Positions 41,622 to 43,101 of a stretch of DNA of 43,101 nt are shown here, piece after piece. The position numbers and the translations under genes are program-made. The notes beneath the pieces were generated by a model. It made no database searches and was not told the origin of the DNA. It saw nothing but the letters and a program-made list of their open reading frames with translations. Source of the stretch: Clostridia bacterium (GTDB taxonomy: Bacteria; Bacillota; Clostridia; Oscillospirales; Butyricicoccaceae); assembly GCA_017394205.1 (NCBI GenBank), contig JAFOPS010000017.1, positions 1-43,101 of the forward strand, read 5' to 3'. Each line of letters opens with the position of its first letter. Position 1 is the stretch's first letter.

Positions 41622-42308
41622 TTATCCCTCCTGTATGATCGCTCCGCTCATCAGACGGAGCGCATCGATGACCTTTTGCCGCGGCAGCGTCACGGGAAGC
41701 CCCGCGGCCTTTGCGGCCAGGCGGCCCTGCGCCAGGGTATAACCCATGCAGTCCAGCACCAGCAGCTTTGCCCCCGCCTGACGCAGCTTCCGGGCGGCGC
41801 TTTCCAGTGCCTGCCCGTCTTCATAGGGCGAGGCGAAAGCCGTGCACCCGGGTAAAAGTCCGCCGCCCCACCAGGCCTCGGCCTGCTCGAGCTGAGCAGG
41901 GTGGGGAAGGATCACGCCCAGCTCTTCCCGGCGTGTCAAAAGCGCCGGGTCGCCGTGCAGCAGGTCGTGCGCCGCCCGAAGCGGGACGCGATGGGGAAGC
42001 GGCGGGAACGCGCCGGTACACATCAAAATGCAGACCGACGGATCGTCGCGCTCGGCCAGACGCACACACCGGGCCGCCAACGGGAAAAGCCGCGCTTCGG
42101 CAACGGCCATCGTGCGGCCGTCGGCCAGACGGGTCACCAGCCGGGCTTCGCCGGGCAGAGGCGTCAGCGACTCCAGCTCCGACGGCGTGAGCCCGTCCAG
42201 CATGCCGTATTCCCGGATCTCCGTGCCTTCGGGCAGAGCGGAGACCAGTTCCTCCGTCACGTCGGGACGGGGCGTCTGTCCGATATAGAGCAGCGCCGCG
42301 AACCCCAT
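41622..42308 (-). CDS. AroM family protein
   Basis: 228 residues. N-terminus ALLYIGQTPRPDVTEELVSALP and mid-part ICILMCTGAFPPLP-like segment (VCILMCTGAFPPLP) and LVLDCMGYTLAQG are typical AroM. The family belongs to the Asp/Glu racemase-type superfamily, but its activity is unproven. AroM and DUF917 genes often pair. Start ATG at 42308 after AAAAGGAGG. First gene of the minus-strand run, with a strong promoter. Confidence 0.83.
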   Translation of the reverse strand: MGFAALLYIGQTPRPDVTEELVSALPEGTEIREYGMLDGLTPSELESLTPLPGEARLVTRLADGRTMAVAEARLFPLAARCVRLAERDDPSVCILMCTGAFPPLPHRVPLRAAHDLLHGDPALLTRREELGVILPHPAQLEQAEAWWGGGLLPGCTAFASPYEDGQALESAARKLRQAGAKLLVLDCMGYTLAQGRLAAKAAGLPVTLPRQKVIDALRLMSGAIIQEG

Positions 42309-42343
42309 GGCGAAAGCCTCCTTTTTTGAGATTTCATGCCTCT

Positions 42344-42372
42344 ATCATACTGAATTTTTATTCGTATTGCAA
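42344..42372 (-). promoter_or_regulatory. Sigma-A promoter of the AroM-to-msrA run
   Basis: Minus strand: TTGCAA (42372-42367), 17-bp AT-rich spacer, TATGAT (42349-42344). Confidence 0.85.
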
Positions 42373-42412
42373 GAAAAAGCGGGCGTTTCGGGAAAGAAAG
42401 CGGAGCGCCGTC

Positions 42413-42441
42413 TTGCAAACCGCCGGAAAACGCGGTAAACT
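42413..42441 (+). promoter_or_regulatory. Promoter of the small basic protein gene
   Basis: TTGCAA at 42413-42418, 17-bp spacer, TAAACT at 42436-42441, 29 bases before the ATG. Confidence 0.65.
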
Positions 42442-42470
42442 GAGAGTGAACATAAAAAGGAGGCTTGTAT

Positions 42471-42647
42471 ATGCCGGTAGTACCCATCCGCAAGCAGAGC
42501 AAAAAGGCGCAGAAAAAAGAGCATGCCCGCCAGCGCGGGAGCTGGAACGGCGTAAATCCCGTGTCCCGCACGATCCCCAGCGGCAAAGCCTATGACCGCA
42601 AGCGGCTGAAGCGCGCCGACCGCCGCGCCCGCCGTGACGAGGAATGA
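42471..42647 (+). CDS. Small, highly basic hypothetical protein
   Basis: 58 residues, unnamed. About one third Lys/Arg. N-terminus MPVVPIRKQSKKAQKKEH, middle RGSWNGVNPVSRTIPSGK, end RKRLKRADRRARRDEE. The conserved-looking GSWNGVNPVSR core between two basic arms suggests nucleic acid or ribosome binding. A good ribosome site (AAGGAGG, 7 bases before the ATG) and a promoter support a real gene. Alternative TTG two codons earlier is less likely. Confidence 0.75.
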   Translation: MPVVPIRKQSKKAQKKEHARQRGSWNGVNPVSRTIPSGKAYDRKRLKRADRRARRDEE

Positions 42648-42695
42648 CCCGTCGGGAGTTATGCAAAAGTTTTTGCGGTTTTTTGGTTTTTGTGC

Positions 42696-42724
42696 TTGAC
42701 ATTCCCGGCCGCGTGTGTTATATT
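42696..42724 (+). promoter_or_regulatory. Sigma-A promoter of tRNA-Ala
   Basis: TTGACA at 42696-42701, 17-bp spacer, TATATT at 42719-42724, about 30 bases before the mature tRNA. Confidence 0.9.
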
Positions 42725-42756
42725 ATGTGAGCGGTCAAAAAAGACCGTCAAGACCC

Positions 42757-42832
<76 letters not shown>

Positions 42833-42833
42833 A

Positions 42834-42868
42834 AAAGGCAGTCATCCGAAAGGATGGCTGCTTTTTTT
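42834..42868 (+). terminator. Terminator after tRNA-Ala
   Basis: About 10-bp stem around GCAGTCATCC/GGATGGCTGC with GAAA tetraloop, then seven T. Confidence 0.85.
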
Positions 42869-42880
42869 ACATTTCGGGGT

Positions 42881-42896
42881 GAACCGCTGACCTCTT
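42881..42896 (-). repeat. 16-bp inverted copy of part of tRNA-Ala
   Basis: Positions 42881-42896 (GAACCGCTGACCTCTT) are the exact reverse complement of 42797-42812 in the tRNA (anticodon-stem end, variable loop and start of the T-arm). Confidence 0.85.
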
Positions 42897-42940
42897 CCAA
42901 CCGATCCAACGGTCAGCCCCGCCGACGGCGCAAGCCGTTG

Positions 42941-42970
42941 GCGGTTCGATCCCGCTTATCTCCACCAAAA
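42941..42970 (+). repeat. 30-bp direct copy of the tRNA-Ala 3' end
   Basis: Exact repeat of 42806-42835: T-arm, 3' acceptor strand, CCA and four A. Offset 135 bp. No matching 5' half is present, so this is not a full tRNA. It is preceded by an 11-bp GC-rich hairpin (42918-42943) with GCAA tetraloop that shares the first bases of the copy. Such 3'-end copies are typical marks of tRNA-directed integration or of a decayed second tRNA gene. Confidence 0.85.
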
Positions 42971-42972
42971 TT

Positions 42973-43024
42973 GAGAAATCCGAACTTCGTTCCGATAGGA
43001 ACGGCGCTCGGATTTCTTGTTTTA
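42973..43024. terminator. Second terminator-like hairpin downstream of the tRNA copy
   Basis: Outer 9-bp stem GAAATCCGA (42975-42983) / TCGGATTTC (43008-43016), inner 6-bp stem CGTTCC/GGAACG, then TTGTTTT. From here to 43101 (about 77 bases) I see no feature I can name. Confidence 0.65.
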
Positions 43025-43101
43025 ATGAAAGATCTTGATACTATTTGCGATACAAATTAAGCACTTTTCCCAATGACCGCCTCGATAAAAGTCCCGCAGT
43101 A

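Noticed and set aside
42663-42690. Terminator after the small basic protein gene
   Set aside because: Stem of about five A/T-rich pairs with a tiny loop; too weak to claim despite the T run.
42941-42967. Second functional tRNA-Ala
   Set aside because: Only the T-arm and 3' acceptor strand are present; no D-arm, anticodon arm or 5' acceptor strand can be found upstream.
43057-43101. Possible C-terminal end of a minus-strand gene at the right edge
   Set aside because: 14 codons and a TAA stop are open, but the other minus frames are also open here, so this short piece cannot support a call.

Overview
The window looks like chromosomal core DNA of a GC-rich, endospore-forming Firmicute, most likely a Clostridia member of the Oscillospirales (Oscillospiraceae/Ruminococcaceae type). 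The basis is a complete spoIIA operon (spoIIAA-spoIIAB-sigF), a YlmC/YmxH sporulation-type protein, HPr kinase, a MurE with the DAP-type DNPR motif, a TPP riboswitch in front of the ECF thiamine component thiT, AGGAGG-type ribosome sites, and sigma-A promoters with 17-bp spacers in front of most operons. The placement rests on gene content only; no search was possible.

Layout: 1-3455 (+) holds the end of valS, a folC fused to a GNAT domain, and spoIIAA-AB-sigF. 3496-7457 (-) is a polyamine ABC operon, transcribed potA-potB-potC-potD. 7625-8596 (-) is an RluA-family pseudouridine synthase. 8714-12896 (+) holds yceD-rpmF, a DUF512 radical-SAM protein, der and plsY. rpmB (-) and hprK (+) are divergent around 13.1-13.4 kb. 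14321-15076 is the TPP riboswitch and thiT, followed by a PRC-barrel gene, rpsB with a structured leader, tsf, an XRE/zinc-ribbon regulator, mutY, and two half-size chromate transporter genes translationally chained to mutY. A DUF1540 gene (-) precedes the division/cell-wall (dcw) cluster.

The dcw cluster (21334-33960, +) runs mraZ-rsmH-ftsL-pbp-murE-mraY-ftsW-murG-murA-ftsQ-ftsZ. It lacks murF, murD, murC and ftsA. An AT-rich stretch inside ftsQ carries a near-consensus promoter that could drive ftsZ on its own.

The right end (34.0-43.1 kb) is more accessory: a GNAT and a metal-efflux-type permease (-); an ACT-domain regulator, a membrane protein with four 22-residue repeats, and a GNAT followed by a broken in-frame remnant (+); then a six-gene minus-strand run transcribed AroM-DUF917-membrane protein-HAD-aldo/keto reductase-msrA. 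A small very basic protein and a tRNA-Ala(GGC) follow. The tRNA is trailed by a 16-bp inverted copy and a 30-bp direct copy of its own 3' part.

I did not find a CRISPR array, IS element, prophage or obvious defence system. The best leads for something undescribed are the tRNA-derived repeat locus, the 22-residue-repeat protein, the structured rpsB leader, the internal ftsQ/ftsZ promoter, the promoter/terminator overlap in front of spoIIA, and the AroM/DUF917-led operon.
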